This document shows positions 5,625 through 12,971 of a DNA stretch of 13,436 nt, one piece after another; the stretch's first letter is position 1, and the number at the start of each line of letters is the position of its first letter. The stretch covers positions 1 to 13,436 of the forward strand of contig CALMET010000193.1 in the NCBI GenBank assembly GCA_937863195.1, read 5' to 3'. The position numbers and the translations under genes are program-made. The notes under the pieces were generated by a model. The model made no database searches and had not been told where the DNA came from. It was given only the letters and a program-made list of their open reading frames with translations. The stretch comes from an uncultured bacterium (GTDB lineage Bacteria > Patescibacteria > ABY1 > SG8-24 > 2-12-FULL-60-25).

Positions 5625-5906
5625 ATGGCTAAAATGACCAAATCCCAGATCATGTCCGAACTCGCTGCTAAGACCGGTCTTAGCAAGAAGGACACCAACA
5701 TGTTTGTTGAGACCCTTGTAAACATGGCTCTCACTCAGGTGAAGAAGAATGGCGAATTCGTCATCCCAGGTATCGGTAAGTTGGTTAAGGTAAAGCGCCC
5801 AGCTCGCGTTGGCCGCAACCCAGCAACGGGTGAATCCATCAAGATTGCTGCAAAGACCGTTGTGAAGTTCCGTGTTGCTAAGGCTGCTAAGGACAGCGTT
5901 CTCTAA
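5625..5906 (+). CDS. hup: HU/IHF-family DNA-binding protein
   Basis: The 93-residue product is a complete HU-type histone-like protein. Two helices form the dimer body (TKSQIMSELAAKTGL... ETLVNMAL), then GEFVIPGIGKL at 43-53 and the DNA-gripping beta arm with RNPATGE at 64-70, where the proline kinks DNA. The C-terminus is VKFRVAKAAKD. HU dimers bind and bend DNA without strong sequence preference and compact the nucleoid. The start MAKMTKSQIM fits the family; the frame continues upstream to 5520, but that stretch holds the candidate promoters. There is no Shine-Dalgarno (context GCCATATGGCT). The gene stands alone, divergent from the VanW-family gene, and ends in its own terminator. Confidence 0.96.
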   Translation: MAKMTKSQIMSELAAKTGLSKKDTNMFVETLVNMALTQVKKNGEFVIPGIGKLVKVKRPARVGRNPATGESIKIAAKTVVKFRVAKAAKDSVL

Positions 5907-5916
5907 GATTGTTTCA

Positions 5917-5953
5917 AAAACTCCCTCGACCTATGTCGGGGGAGTTTTGTTTT
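5917..5953 (+). terminator. intrinsic terminator after the HU gene
   Basis: AAAACTCCC pairs with GGGAGTTTT, with CGAC/GTCG inside, one G-T pair and a 4-base loop. GTTTTG follows. It begins 11 bases after the HU stop, which argues against any start of the next gene upstream of 5950. Confidence 0.9.
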
Positions 5954-5980
5954 GAGTCGAGATGTGATCCAATGGTGGAT

Positions 5981-6445
5981 ATGGCCACGACGTTGACACG
6001 CATTCAGGCAAAATGGTTTTCGCTCGGAGGTGTGATGCTTGCCGGCGTACTCTTATTGTTACTCGGTGTTTTGATTGGCTCAGTGTCTTTTGCATCAAAG
6101 GTCGTTTTTTCACATGCGATTTTAGGTTTGATTACATTTGCTTTTGCGCTGTATTTATTTGACGCCTGCACTGAAGTGTTATCTCTTGATGGGGATTGGT
6201 TGCGTTTTTCTTCGCGCTTACGTAAGGCGAGATCGATTGACTTGTGTCATGTTCGCGATATTTTCATTGTTCATGAAGGGCTAAATGACGAGAGAGGCAT
6301 TATACGCATTCGCTTTACGGATGCCGACGGGCATCAAGAAGTGATAGCTCTCGGTCCCTGCTGGCGTCGTCACGAAGTCGAAGGGCTTTTTCGTCTTGTT
6401 GAAAAATCCCAAAAAAGCTGCAAGCTTGTTGAGCAAATCCGTTAA
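5981..6445 (+). CDS. small membrane protein with two helices and a cytoplasmic beta domain
   Basis: I do not recognise this 154-residue protein. Residues 13-38 (WFSLGGVMLAGVLLLLLGVLIG and on) and 41-61 form two close membrane helices with a hairpin turn between them. About 90 residues follow (LSLDGDWLRFSSRLRKARSIDLCHVRDIFIVHEG... IIRIRFTDADGHQEVIAL) with alternating hydrophobic pattern and a final helix. This layout resembles bacterial PH-like (DUF304-type) membrane proteins, but no diagnostic motif is present. The start is uncertain. ATG 5972 adds three residues. ATG 6035 has GGAGG just upstream (6026-6030, only 4 bases away) but would begin inside the first helix. The gene ends 29 bases before the LOG-family gene. 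Confidence 0.65.
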   Translation: MATTLTRIQAKWFSLGGVMLAGVLLLLLGVLIGSVSFASKVVFSHAILGLITFAFALYLFDACTEVLSLDGDWLRFSSRLRKARSIDLCHVRDIFIVHEGLNDERGIIRIRFTDADGHQEVIALGPCWRRHEVEGLFRLVEKSQKSCKLVEQIR

Positions 6446-6459
6446 GGGTTTTTTTGGTG

Positions 6460-6468
6460 TGGTATCAT
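6460..6468 (+). promoter_or_regulatory. extended -10 promoter for a possibly leaderless LOG-family mRNA
   Basis: TGG directly before TATCAT (6463-6468) forms an extended -10. Its predicted start point, about 7 bases on, coincides with the ATG at 6475, so the mRNA may have no leader. No good -35 is visible, and read-through from the upstream membrane-protein gene is also possible. Confidence 0.35.
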
Positions 6469-6474
6469 GTATAC

Positions 6475-7344
6475 ATGTCAAAGATCAGTAACAATCCCTT
6501 CGCATCAAAGCCTGTTAAAAAACCAATGGCAAAAAAGAAGGTAATGAAATCGAGAACAAAGGTGCCAAAAGCCGTCATCCCAGAACAGGCGGATTTGCCA
6601 AAACCACTTTGGGAGCCTAGTTGGACGGGGGCAAGTTTTTCAGCAGAGCGATTCAAACATTGGGTTGTCGGCAGTGATAATCGCTGCCTACCGTCCTCAC
6701 AAGATGAATTTACCGACAATATCAATTGGCGTATTTTGCGTATCATGGCCGAGTTTGTCGAAGGTTTTGAATTTCTTTCGAAGTTTAACAACGAGGTTAC
6801 AGTGTTTGGTGGCGTACGCTTAAGTTCAAAACATCCGTATTACCAGATTGCCCGCAAATTAGGACGGCTTTGCGGCAAGGCGGGCTATACTATGGTGACG
6901 GGCGGTGGTCCTGGGATGATGGAGGCAGCGAACCGCGGCGCTTATGAAGTGGGCGGTCGTTCAATCGGTCTTACGATTCAGCTACCGATGGAGCAGCGTT
7001 CAAATCAGTACATTCAGCAAGCCAAAGATTTTCGTTACTTCTTCACGCGCAAAGTGATGCTGTCAGCATCCGCTCAAGCCTATGTCTTTATGCCGGGCGG
7101 TTTTGGCACCATGGATGAGTTGTTTGAAATGGTGACCTTGATTCAGACGGGTAAAATGTCCGATCAAATCCCCGTCATATTGATAGGTAAAGAGTTTTGG
7201 ACGCCTCTACTCAAATGGATCAAGAAGGCGATGCTTGAAGATAATCAAACCATCGGCAAAGAAGATCTCAAGATTTTTCAACTTGTTGAAACGGCAGAAG
7301 AGGCATTCGCGATCATTCAGAAAACTTCGGATAGAAAGCTCTAA
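6475..7344 (+). CDS. LOG/TIGR00730-family nucleotide phosphoribohydrolase
   Basis: The 289-residue protein has the two signatures of the Lonely Guy (LOG) family, often misnamed lysine decarboxylase: GGGPGMMEAANRGA at 143-156 and PGGFGTMDE at 207-215. RYFFTRKVML at 187-196 lies between them and carries the conserved Arg. Characterised LOG proteins cleave the N-glycosidic bond of nucleoside 5'-monophosphates, releasing base and ribose 5-phosphate. The physiological substrate here is unknown; nucleotide salvage is a reasonable guess. A Lys/Pro-rich extension of about 40 residues precedes the domain and probably is disordered. ATG 6475 (MSKISNNPF) is preferred to 6454 because of the -10 element between them. 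It ends at a strong bidirectional terminator. Confidence 0.88.
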   Translation: MSKISNNPFASKPVKKPMAKKKVMKSRTKVPKAVIPEQADLPKPLWEPSWTGASFSAERFKHWVVGSDNRCLPSSQDEFTDNINWRILRIMAEFVEGFEFLSKFNNEVTVFGGVRLSSKHPYYQIARKLGRLCGKAGYTMVTGGGPGMMEAANRGAYEVGGRSIGLTIQLPMEQRSNQYIQQAKDFRYFFTRKVMLSASAQAYVFMPGGFGTMDELFEMVTLIQTGKMSDQIPVILIGKEFWTPLLKWIKKAMLEDNQTIGKEDLKIFQLVETAEEAFAIIQKTSDRKL

Positions 7345-7365
7345 GTTCTGGTATAGACCAATATC

Positions 7366-7402
7366 AAAACATCCCTCCGACGTTACGTCGGAGGGATGTT
7401 TT
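7366..7402. terminator. bidirectional terminator between the LOG gene and rpmB
   Basis: A perfect 17-bp inverted repeat (arms 7366-7382 and 7386-7402, beginning AAAACATCCCTCCGACG) with a 3-base loop. The arms end in AAAA/TTTT, so both directions finish in T. It lies 21 bases after the LOG-family stop and 29 bases beyond the rpmB stop. Confidence 0.92.
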
Positions 7403-7431
7403 ATCTGTTTTGTTCGCAGGGGTTCAGAGGG

Positions 7432-7683
7432 CTAGACCTTCTTTGCGAGGAGAGCGGCTTTCTTTGCTGCCTTCTTTTCGCGTTTGGTAGGGATCTCGCC
7501 GTGTGCCTTGGCAACGATACGCTTAAGGGTGCGAAGCGTGCTGGTAGCAATACGAATACGGCGGCCGTTAATACGGACGGTTTGGAGGTTAACCTTTTGG
7601 GTGCGGCGGGTCGCGACGTTTGAGTGGCTGCGAGAGTTCACTGCTTGTGGGCCTTTGCCGGAGATTGCGCAAATACGGGACAT
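7432..7683 (-). CDS. rpmB: 50S ribosomal protein L28
   Basis: The 83-residue product matches L28: MSRICAISGKGPQAVNSRSHSNVATRRTQ at the N-terminus, then NLQTVRINGRRIRIATSTLRTLKR. A very basic Lys/Ala tail follows (REKKAAKKAALLAKKV). L28 is a late-assembling protein of the large subunit near the E site. Of the zinc-binding cysteines found in some L28 forms only C5 is present, so this is a zinc-free type. The frame extends upstream to 7755, but ATG 7683 matches the family start and lies just downstream of its promoter (7697-7725). It is monocistronic, divergent from the M50 gene and convergent with the LOG-family gene. Confidence 0.93.
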   Translation of the reverse strand: MSRICAISGKGPQAVNSRSHSNVATRRTQKVNLQTVRINGRRIRIATSTLRTLKRIVAKAHGEIPTKREKKAAKKAALLAKKV

Positions 7684-7696
7684 ATAGATGGGCGCG

Positions 7697-7725
7697 ATCT
7701 TAGCCAAATTGATTTGGTTTGGCAA
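7697..7725 (-). promoter_or_regulatory. rpmB promoter with palindrome in the spacer
   Basis: On the minus strand TTGCCA (7725-7720), 17 bases, TAAGAT (7702-7697). A transcription start near 7690 leaves only about 7 bases of leader. The spacer contains the perfect palindrome CCAAAT-2-ATTTGG (7704-7717), a possible operator. Confidence 0.7.
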
Positions 7726-7747
7726 GAGGGCGAACCCATGAGAGAAT
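7719..7747 (+). promoter_or_regulatory. weak candidate promoter for the M50 gene
   Basis: TTGGCA (7719-7724), 17 bases, GAGAAT (7742-7747). It would start transcription at or next to ATG 7754, giving a leaderless mRNA. Its -35 overlaps the opposite-strand -35 of rpmB. The -10 is poor. Confidence 0.3.
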
Positions 7748-7753
7748 GTGTCC

Positions 7754-8398
7754 ATGAGTTTTCTCTCTCTTCTATTTGAGCAGCCATTGCTGTTTGTGGT
7801 GCTTTTGGCAGGTTTTTTGATCGCCTTATCGTTTCATGAGATGTCCCATGCTTGGGTAGGGAGCCTTCTTGGCGACCCTACCGCCGAAGAGCAGGGGAGA
7901 TTGACCATTAACCCCTTGGCTCATATTGATCCGATGGGGTTATTGCTGTTATTAGTAGCGGGTTTTGGCTATGCGAAGCCCGTCCCTTATAACCCGCACC
8001 GCCTCAGTGACCCTAAATGGGGTCCTGTGTATATTGCTATTGCGGGACCAATAAGTAATTTATTACTCGGATTTGTCGCTATCGTCACGTACGGCCTCCT
8101 CTTTGAGAAGTTGGGTGCAAGTAATTTATTAATTGTTGCCTTGTGGTTCTTAGCAAAAGTGAACATCGCGCTAGCCTTATTCAATCTTGTCCCTCTGCCT
8201 CCGCTTGATGGGTCAAAGATCCTTTTGCACGCTTTAGATCGTCCACAGACCCGGGCCGCGCATACCTGGTTTTTACAAAATGGCCCTTATCTCTTATTGA
8301 TTGCCATTGTACTCGGAATCTCTAATCTAGTGCCTGTTTTTGGGTGGATCCCGGTTCTTTCTGACGCGATTTTTGCTGGGATCCTGGGCTGGTTCTGA
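7754..8398 (+). CDS. M50-family (site-2-protease-like) membrane metalloprotease
   Basis: The 214-residue polytopic protein has the zinc motif HEMSH at 28-32 (HExxH, E29 catalytic) inside the first membrane region. NPLAHIDP follows at 53-60, and FNLVPLPPLDG at 143-153 has D152 as third zinc ligand. This is the arrangement of compact bacterial M50B proteases such as the short FtsH-independent forms without a PDZ domain. About five to six membrane helices are visible. Members cleave substrates within the membrane, often anti-sigma factors or signal-peptide remnants; no substrate is indicated here. GTG 7748 is in frame, but ATG 7754 is preferred. No Shine-Dalgarno is evident. It is followed after 18 bases by the rpsL promoter. 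Confidence 0.92.
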   Translation: MSFLSLLFEQPLLFVVLLAGFLIALSFHEMSHAWVGSLLGDPTAEEQGRLTINPLAHIDPMGLLLLLVAGFGYAKPVPYNPHRLSDPKWGPVYIAIAGPISNLLLGFVAIVTYGLLFEKLGASNLLIVALWFLAKVNIALALFNLVPLPPLDGSKILLHALDRPQTRAAHTWFLQNGPYLLLIAIVLGISNLVPVFGWIPVLSDAIFAGILGWF

Positions 8399-8416
8399 TT
8401 CATCCTTCTAAAAACC

Positions 8417-8445
8417 TTGACGACCGCCAAGAAAGAAGCTAGATT
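8417..8445 (+). promoter_or_regulatory. promoter of the rpsL-rpsG-fusA operon
   Basis: TTGACG (8417-8422), 17 bases, TAGATT (8440-8445). Near-consensus boxes with ideal spacing put the start near 8452, about 39 bases before rpsL. Confidence 0.75.
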
Positions 8446-8457
8446 ACGCGCACATTT

Positions 8458-8477
8458 TCGTCTTTTTATACGGACGA
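8458..8477 (+). promoter_or_regulatory. stem-loop at the 5' end of the rpsL mRNA
   Basis: TCGTC (8458-8462) pairs with GACGA (8473-8477) around a U-rich loop containing TTTTTATA. It lies within about the first 10 bases of the predicted transcript. A similar hairpin heads the tuf mRNA. Confidence 0.45.
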
Positions 8478-8490
8478 GCTACTATCCGAC

Positions 8491-8931
8491 ATGCCTACCG
8501 TCAACCAGCTGATCCGCCGCCCTCGAAAGGCCGTGAAGATCAAGTCCAAGAGTCCTGCGCTTCAATACGCCATGGACACGCTTCACCGTAAGCGCACCGA
8601 ACTCCGCAAGGGTTCTGGTTTTAAGCGCGGTGTTTGCACCAAGGTCACGACCATGACTCCGAAAAAGCCTAACTCGGCTATTCGTAAGATTGCTCGTGTT
8701 CGTCTTTCAAACGGCACCGAAGTAACGGCTTATATCCCAGGTGAAGGCCACAATCTTCAGGAGCACTCGATCGTCATGATCCGTGGTGGCCGTGTAAAAG
8801 ATCTTCCGGGTGTTCGTTATCACATCGTTCGCGGTGTCTACGATACGCAAGGTGTTGCGAACCGTCGCGGCTCACGCTCGCTCTACGGTGCACGTCGTCC
8901 TAAAGCAGGTGCAGCCCCAGCTAAGAAATAA
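8491..8931 (+). CDS. rpsL: 30S ribosomal protein S12
   Basis: The 146-residue protein begins [13 protein letters not shown] and holds the decoding-centre loops PKKPNSA at 57-63 and VKDLPGVRY at 102-110. Lysines and residues typical of streptomycin-sensitive S12 are unchanged, and D104 is the position methylthiolated in some bacteria. An insertion of about 15 residues before FKRGVC (around 25-44) is like that of Gram-positive S12. S12 monitors codon-anticodon pairing in the A site. It is first in the str operon, 11 bases before rpsG, with its own promoter. The start context is CCGACATGCCT, without Shine-Dalgarno. Confidence 0.98.
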   Translation: MPTVNQLIRRPRKAVKIKSKSPALQYAMDTLHRKRTELRKGSGFKRGVCTKVTTMTPKKPNSAIRKIARVRLSNGTEVTAYIPGEGHNLQEHSIVMIRGGRVKDLPGVRYHIVRGVYDTQGVANRRGSRSLYGARRPKAGAAPAKK

Positions 8932-8942
8932 TCTCTTGAACT

Positions 8943-9410
8943 ATGCGCGGTAAAAAAGCTCCAAAGCGAGAAATCGCTTTAGACCCGAAGTTCTCCAACC
9001 AAACGGTTGCGAAGCTCATCAACTACGTGATGTATTCGGGCAAAAAATCCATCGCTCAAGGCATTGTGTACAAAGCCCTTGAAGAGGTCGAAGAAAAAAC
9101 CAAGAAGCCAGCTATGGAAATCTTTGAAGAAGCCATGAAAAATGTTTCACCGCTTCTCGAAGTTAAATCCAAGCGCGTCGGTGGTGCGAACTACCAAGTT
9201 CCGCTCCAGGTCCGTGCCGAACGTCGCACACAGCTCGCCTTCCGCTGGATCCTTGCTGCCGCTCGCGGCCGCAAAGGCAAAGCAATGTCCGAAAAGCTCG
9301 CCTTCGAGATCATGGAAGCCGCTCAAAACCAGGGCGACGCCGTCAAGAAGAAGCTCGACGTACAGCGCATGGCAGAAGCCAACCGCGCCTTCGCTCACTT
9401 CGCGAAATAG
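8943..9410 (+). CDS. rpsG: 30S ribosomal protein S7
   Basis: The 155-residue product is full-length S7: MRGKKAPKREIALDPKFSN at the start, the conserved GGANYQVPLQVRAERRTQLAFRWI near 79-102, and the C-terminal DVQRMAEANRAFAHF. S7 nucleates assembly of the small-subunit head by binding the 3' domain of 16S rRNA and touches the E-site tRNA. It follows rpsL after 11 bases and is translated from ACTATGCGC, with no Shine-Dalgarno in the short gap. In E. coli S7 represses this operon at the S12-S7 junction; with so short a gap there is little room for such a site here. Confidence 0.98.
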   Translation: MRGKKAPKREIALDPKFSNQTVAKLINYVMYSGKKSIAQGIVYKALEEVEEKTKKPAMEIFEEAMKNVSPLLEVKSKRVGGANYQVPLQVRAERRTQLAFRWILAAARGRKGKAMSEKLAFEIMEAAQNQGDAVKKKLDVQRMAEANRAFAHFAK

Positions 9411-9418
9411 CACATCAC

Positions 9419-9465
9419 CCGTGGATCGCGGAGGGCAAAATAGGCTCCCTGTGGTCCACGGTTTT
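9419..9465 (+). terminator. attenuator-like hairpin between rpsG and fusA
   Basis: CCGTGGA (9419-9425) pairs with TCCACGG (9455-9461), with a weaker inner helix GGA/TCC plus GC/GC. TTTTG follows at once. It starts 9 bases after the rpsG stop. Since fusA lies 60 bases beyond and no convincing second promoter is seen, it is probably a partial terminator that sets the ratio of S12/S7 to EF-G mRNA. Confidence 0.5.
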
Positions 9466-9524
9466 GTATAAAATCTTTTCTCTCTTTATCATTACGTAAC
9501 TTACCCTTCCTTCATCCACTCTCT

Positions 9525-11609
9525 ATGCCTCGCGAATATTCGCTTAAAGATACCCGTAACTTTGGTATCATCGCCCACATCGACGCCGGTAAAACGACCG
9601 TTTCTGAACGTGTGCTTTTTTATACTGGTCGCAAACACAAAATCGGTGAAGTTCACGAGGGTGAAGCAACCATGGATTGGATGGAGCAAGAACGTGAACG
9701 TGGTATCACGATTACGGCTGCTGCAACGACCTGTTACTGGAAGGGTACTCGCATGAACCTTATTGATACTCCAGGTCACGTAGATTTTACGATTGAAGTT
9801 CAGCGCTCGCTGCGCGTTCTTGATGGTGCTGTTACCGTTTTTGACGGTGTTGCTGGTGTAGAGCCACAATCCGAAACCGTTTGGCGCCAGGCGGATAAGC
9901 ACAATGTTCCTCGTATTTGTTTCATTAATAAGCTCGATCGTACGGGTGCTGATTTCTACAAAGATCTCGACTCCATTCACGAAAAGCTTACAAAGCGCGC
10001 ACATCCTGCTCAGCTCCCAATCGGTATCGAAGGCAACTTCAATGCCATTATCGATCTTATCGAAATGAAAGCGGAGTTCTATCTCGACGAAATGGGTCAG
10101 AAGATTGAGCAGCGCGAAGTCCCTGCTGAATATCTTGAGAAGGCAAAAGAGTACCGTGCAAAACTCGTTGAAGCGATTGCTGAAACGGATGAGACCTTGA
10201 TGAACAAGTATCTCGCAGGTGAAGAGCTCTCGATCGACGAACTTAAAACCGGTCTTCGCAAAGCCACCATCGCCAACCAGATCTACCCAGTTCTTTGTGG
10301 CTCGGCCCTTAAGAACAAAGGTGTTCAGTTCTTGCTTGATGCGATCGTCGCTTACCTCCCATCACCGATCGATGTTCCTCCAACCAAGGCGGCAAATATT
10401 GACGATGAGTCTATCGCCATCGAAGTAAACCCTTCAGATAGCGAACCGTTTGCTGCTCTCGCCTTTAAGGTGATGACGGATCCATTCGTTGGTAAGCTTA
10501 TTTTCTTCCGTGTTTACTCGGGTACGCTTACGTCGGGTTCATACGTTGTTAACGCCAAATCCGGCGAACGCGAACGTATCTCTCGTATCGTGCGCATGCA
10601 CTCAAATGAACGTGAAGAAGTAAGTGAGGTCTATGCGGGTGATATTGCTGCTGCCGTAGGTCTCAAATCGACCTTCACCGGCGACACGCTCTATGACGAA
10701 AAGCGCCCACTCGTTCTCGAATCCATCGTGATCCCAGAACCCGTTATCTCGATCGCTATTGAACCTAAGACCAAAGGCGACCAAGAAAAGATGGGTGTCG
10801 CTCTCTCGAAGCTCTCTGAAGAGGATCCTTCCTTCCGCGTTCGCACGGATGAAGAATCTCTCCAGACGATTATCAGCGGTATGGGTGAACTTCACCTTGA
10901 AATCATTGTTGACCGTTTGAAGCGTGAGTTCAAAGTCGATGCAACGGTTGGTAATCCTCAAGTTTCATACCGTGAAGCGATTCGCACTGCGGTAAAAGAT
11001 GTTGAAGGTAAATACGTCCGCCAATCGGGTGGTCGTGGTCAATACGGTCACTGTGTGATCAACCTTGAACCAAATGAAGCAGGTAAGGGCTACGAATTTA
11101 TCGAAGCCATTAAAGGTGGTGCGATTCCTCGCGAATTTATCCAACCTATCAATAAAGGTATTTCTGAAGCCGTTCAACGCGGTGTTATCGCCGGCTTCCC
11201 TGTGCTTGATGTCAAAGTCACGCTCACGGATGGTTCATACCACGATGTTGATTCGTCTGAAGCTGCCTTTAAAGTCGCTGGTTCGCTCGCTTTCCAGGAA
11301 GCTGCAAAACAAGCAGGTGCTTACTTGCTCGAACCAATCATGAAGGTTGAAGTCACGACTCCTGAACTCTATATGGGTGATGTGATCGGTGACTTGAACT
11401 CGAAGCGTGGTCAGATTCAGGACATGGGCGAACGCTCTGGCGTCCGTATCGTGAACGCTCTCGTTCCGCTTTCTGAAATGTTCAGCTACACGACGGCACT
11501 CCGCTCGATGTCCCAAGGTCGCGCAGCGTTCTCAATGGAATTCAGCCACTACGGCGAAGTTCCTAACAACGTTGCTAAGACGATTATCGAAGGTCGCGCA
11601 AAGAAATAA
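9525..11609 (+). CDS. fusA: elongation factor G
   Basis: The 694-residue protein is a complete EF-G (E. coli 704). The G domain has AHIDAGKTT at 17-25 (P-loop), RGITIT at 59-64 (switch I), DTPGH at 81-85 (switch II) and NKLDR at 135-139 (guanine specificity). Domains II-V follow, including [14 protein letters not shown] of domain IV near 495 and [14 protein letters not shown] [15 protein letters not shown] in domain V. EF-G hydrolyses GTP to drive translocation and, with RRF, ribosome recycling. It is last in the rpsL-rpsG-fusA operon and ends in a terminator; tuf does not follow directly. The start context is CTCTCTATGCCT, with no Shine-Dalgarno. The 114-base gap from rpsG is the longest in the operon and holds a hairpin. 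Confidence 0.99.
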   Translation: MPREYSLKDTRNFGIIAHIDAGKTTVSERVLFYTGRKHKIGEVHEGEATMDWMEQERERGITITAAATTCYWKGTRMNLIDTPGHVDFTIEVQRSLRVLDGAVTVFDGVAGVEPQSETVWRQADKHNVPRICFINKLDRTGADFYKDLDSIHEKLTKRAHPAQLPIGIEGNFNAIIDLIEMKAEFYLDEMGQKIEQREVPAEYLEKAKEYRAKLVEAIAETDETLMNKYLAGEELSIDELKTGLRKATIANQIYPVLCGSALKNKGVQFLLDAIVAYLPSPIDVPPTKAANIDDESIAIEVNPSDSEPFAALAFKVMTDPFVGKLIFFRVYSGTLTSGSYVVNAKSGERERISRIVRMHSNEREEVSEVYAGDIAAAVGLKSTFTGDTLYDEKRPLVLESIVIPEPVISIAIEPKTKGDQEKMGVALSKLSEEDPSFRVRTDEESLQTIISGMGELHLEIIVDRLKREFKVDATVGNPQVSYREAIRTAVKDVEGKYVRQSGGRGQYGHCVINLEPNEAGKGYEFIEAIKGGAIPREFIQPINKGISEAVQRGVIAGFPVLDVKVTLTDGSYHDVDSSEAAFKVAGSLAFQEAAKQAGAYLLEPIMKVEVTTPELYMGDVIGDLNSKRGQIQDMGERSGVRIVNALVPLSEMFSYTTALRSMSQGRAAFSMEFSHYGEVPNNVAKTIIEGRAKK

Positions 11610-11619
11610 AAACAAATTG

Positions 11620-11651
11620 AAACACCCTCCGAAGTTTTCGGAGGGTGTTTT
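11620..11651. terminator. bidirectional terminator between fusA and the M16 gene
   Basis: A perfect 14-bp stem (AAACACCCTCCGAA and its complement) with a 3-base loop, ending in TTTT on the plus strand. The minus-strand M16 gene stops 4 bases from it, with a T-rich stretch beyond on that strand. It separates the str operon from the genes to the right. Confidence 0.9.
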
Positions 11652-11654
11652 GTG

Positions 11655-12881
11655 TCAGGCAAGGGTGGGATCAAGGAGTACGAAGCCCATTTTTTTAGGA
11701 TCAAGAATATGGCGAGCGAGCTCGGTGAGTTCATCAGCTGATGATCGTTGTAGAATGTGTTTAGGGGCTGGTGTGGTGTAGCCTTTTACACGCATAAAAC
11801 CTGCAAGTGAGCGGGCGCTTACCGACTCATGAAGCTCCTGGTGCTTGTAACGCATAACGTAGTCTCGCTTCACGCTGTCAAAGTGCTTTTTGATATGGTC
11901 AGACAGCGCTTCAGTCGTGAGAACGCGCACGATCTTATCTACGATCATGGTTCTCGTTGAAGAATTTTGGATGCCATCAATTTCGATCGATCCGTAACGA
12001 TGCCATGTCTCGTGGGTATCCATACCGATGCCGTACACCTCTGCATCTTCATCTCTCAGTAGCTTGTGGAGCAAGCCATGCTTGCTGTGCGCAATAAGAT
12101 CATACATGAACCCAAAGAGCTCATCTTGAGTTCGGTCAGCGATATGCGGGTGCATGCAGGATAAGCCGTATTGCGTGTGATTCTCATGGGTAAACGTCAT
12201 GGATCCTGTTCGGGTCTTATCGCTGTAGGGCGCCTCAACCAAGGGTTCAGTAACGGTATGCCACATGCCCACCTCATGAACAATATCCTGTATGGGTACA
12301 CAACCAACAATAGTGACCAGAAGCGGTTGTCGTAGAATAGCTCCATAGGAATGACTGATGTTAGCGGATGTTATTTGTTGGATGGTTTCTTCTGAACCAA
12401 TCGTAGGCCAAAAGCGATCCGCATCATGGCAGCAGACGCGAAGATTTGCCAAATGGTACAAATTTCTTGCGCGCTTCTCTCTTTCTTCAGCAAGGATGAT
12501 CTTTCGTTCGGATTCAAATCCTGATGGAGAAAGGAGTGGGTTGGGTAGCTGTTTGTACCACGCATTAAGAAGGGGCTTTGCGCCTCGACTGGTCGTGTTG
12601 CCAGTAAAGGCAATGATATCCCAGCTGGTAAAGGCATTGCTATCAATGAGACCGTATTTTCTATCAATGAAACCCGTTGAGGTTTTCAGATTACGCGCCA
12701 TCAAGTGTTCGTAAAAATGAAGTGACCCTGGGACGGTGTCTGTGAAAGCACCCACCGGTGAAGAGAGCTGAACTTCAGCCACCTCACAGTTCGGATACTC
12801 GATATAAGCGATCTCGTGACCGTTCTCTAGAATGTAGTGGTCGATTGGCTTGGCGAATTGCGTATAGTGGTGGTGAAGCAT
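11655..12881 (-). CDS. M16-family (insulinase-like) zinc protease, single copy
   Basis: The 408-residue product has the inverted zinc motif HFYEH at 55-59 (HxxEH: H55, H59 ligands, E58 catalytic). EREKRAR with E132/E133 follows about 74 residues later as third ligand, the spacing expected of M16 peptidases. The second half has the weakly conserved inactive-domain fold, with VYGIGMDTHETWHRYGSIEIDG near 285-306. Soluble M16B enzymes usually work as homodimers or as active/inactive pairs and degrade short peptides in a closed chamber. No partner gene lies in the window and no signal peptide is visible, so it is probably cytoplasmic. It is transcribed from 12915-12944, opposite to the neighbouring str genes. 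It has several His/Cys-rich stretches of no known meaning. Confidence 0.85.
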   Translation of the reverse strand: MLHHHYTQFAKPIDHYILENGHEIAYIEYPNCEVAEVQLSSPVGAFTDTVPGSLHFYEHLMARNLKTSTGFIDRKYGLIDSNAFTSWDIIAFTGNTTSRGAKPLLNAWYKQLPNPLLSPSGFESERKIILAEEREKRARNLYHLANLRVCCHDADRFWPTIGSEETIQQITSANISHSYGAILRQPLLVTIVGCVPIQDIVHEVGMWHTVTEPLVEAPYSDKTRTGSMTFTHENHTQYGLSCMHPHIADRTQDELFGFMYDLIAHSKHGLLHKLLRDEDAEVYGIGMDTHETWHRYGSIEIDGIQNSSTRTMIVDKIVRVLTTEALSDHIKKHFDSVKRDYVMRYKHQELHESVSARSLAGFMRVKGYTTPAPKHILQRSSADELTELARHILDPKKMGFVLLDPTLA

Positions 12882-12914
12882 GAAACTTGCCCGCGTTGTG
12901 AAAGGTGCCAGAGT

Positions 12915-12944
12915 TAACTACAGCTTTTAGCATTAAAATGTCAA
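12915..12944 (-). promoter_or_regulatory. promoter of the M16 protease gene
   Basis: On the minus strand a perfect TTGACA (12944-12939), 18 bases, TAGTTA (12920-12915). The start near 12908 leaves about 27 bases of leader. Confidence 0.65.
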
Positions 12945-12971
12945 TAGATCTTTGCCCACTTGCATGCTTAA

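Noticed and set aside
5909..5971. Start of the membrane-protein gene at 5909
   Set aside because: That stretch is the HU terminator hairpin, so it is unlikely to be coding.
5993..5998. TTGACA as a -35 box
   Set aside because: No acceptable -10 lies 16-18 bases downstream, and it is inside the membrane-protein gene.
7684..7755. 24-residue extension of L28
   Set aside because: It covers the rpmB promoter, and the family start is MSR at 7683.
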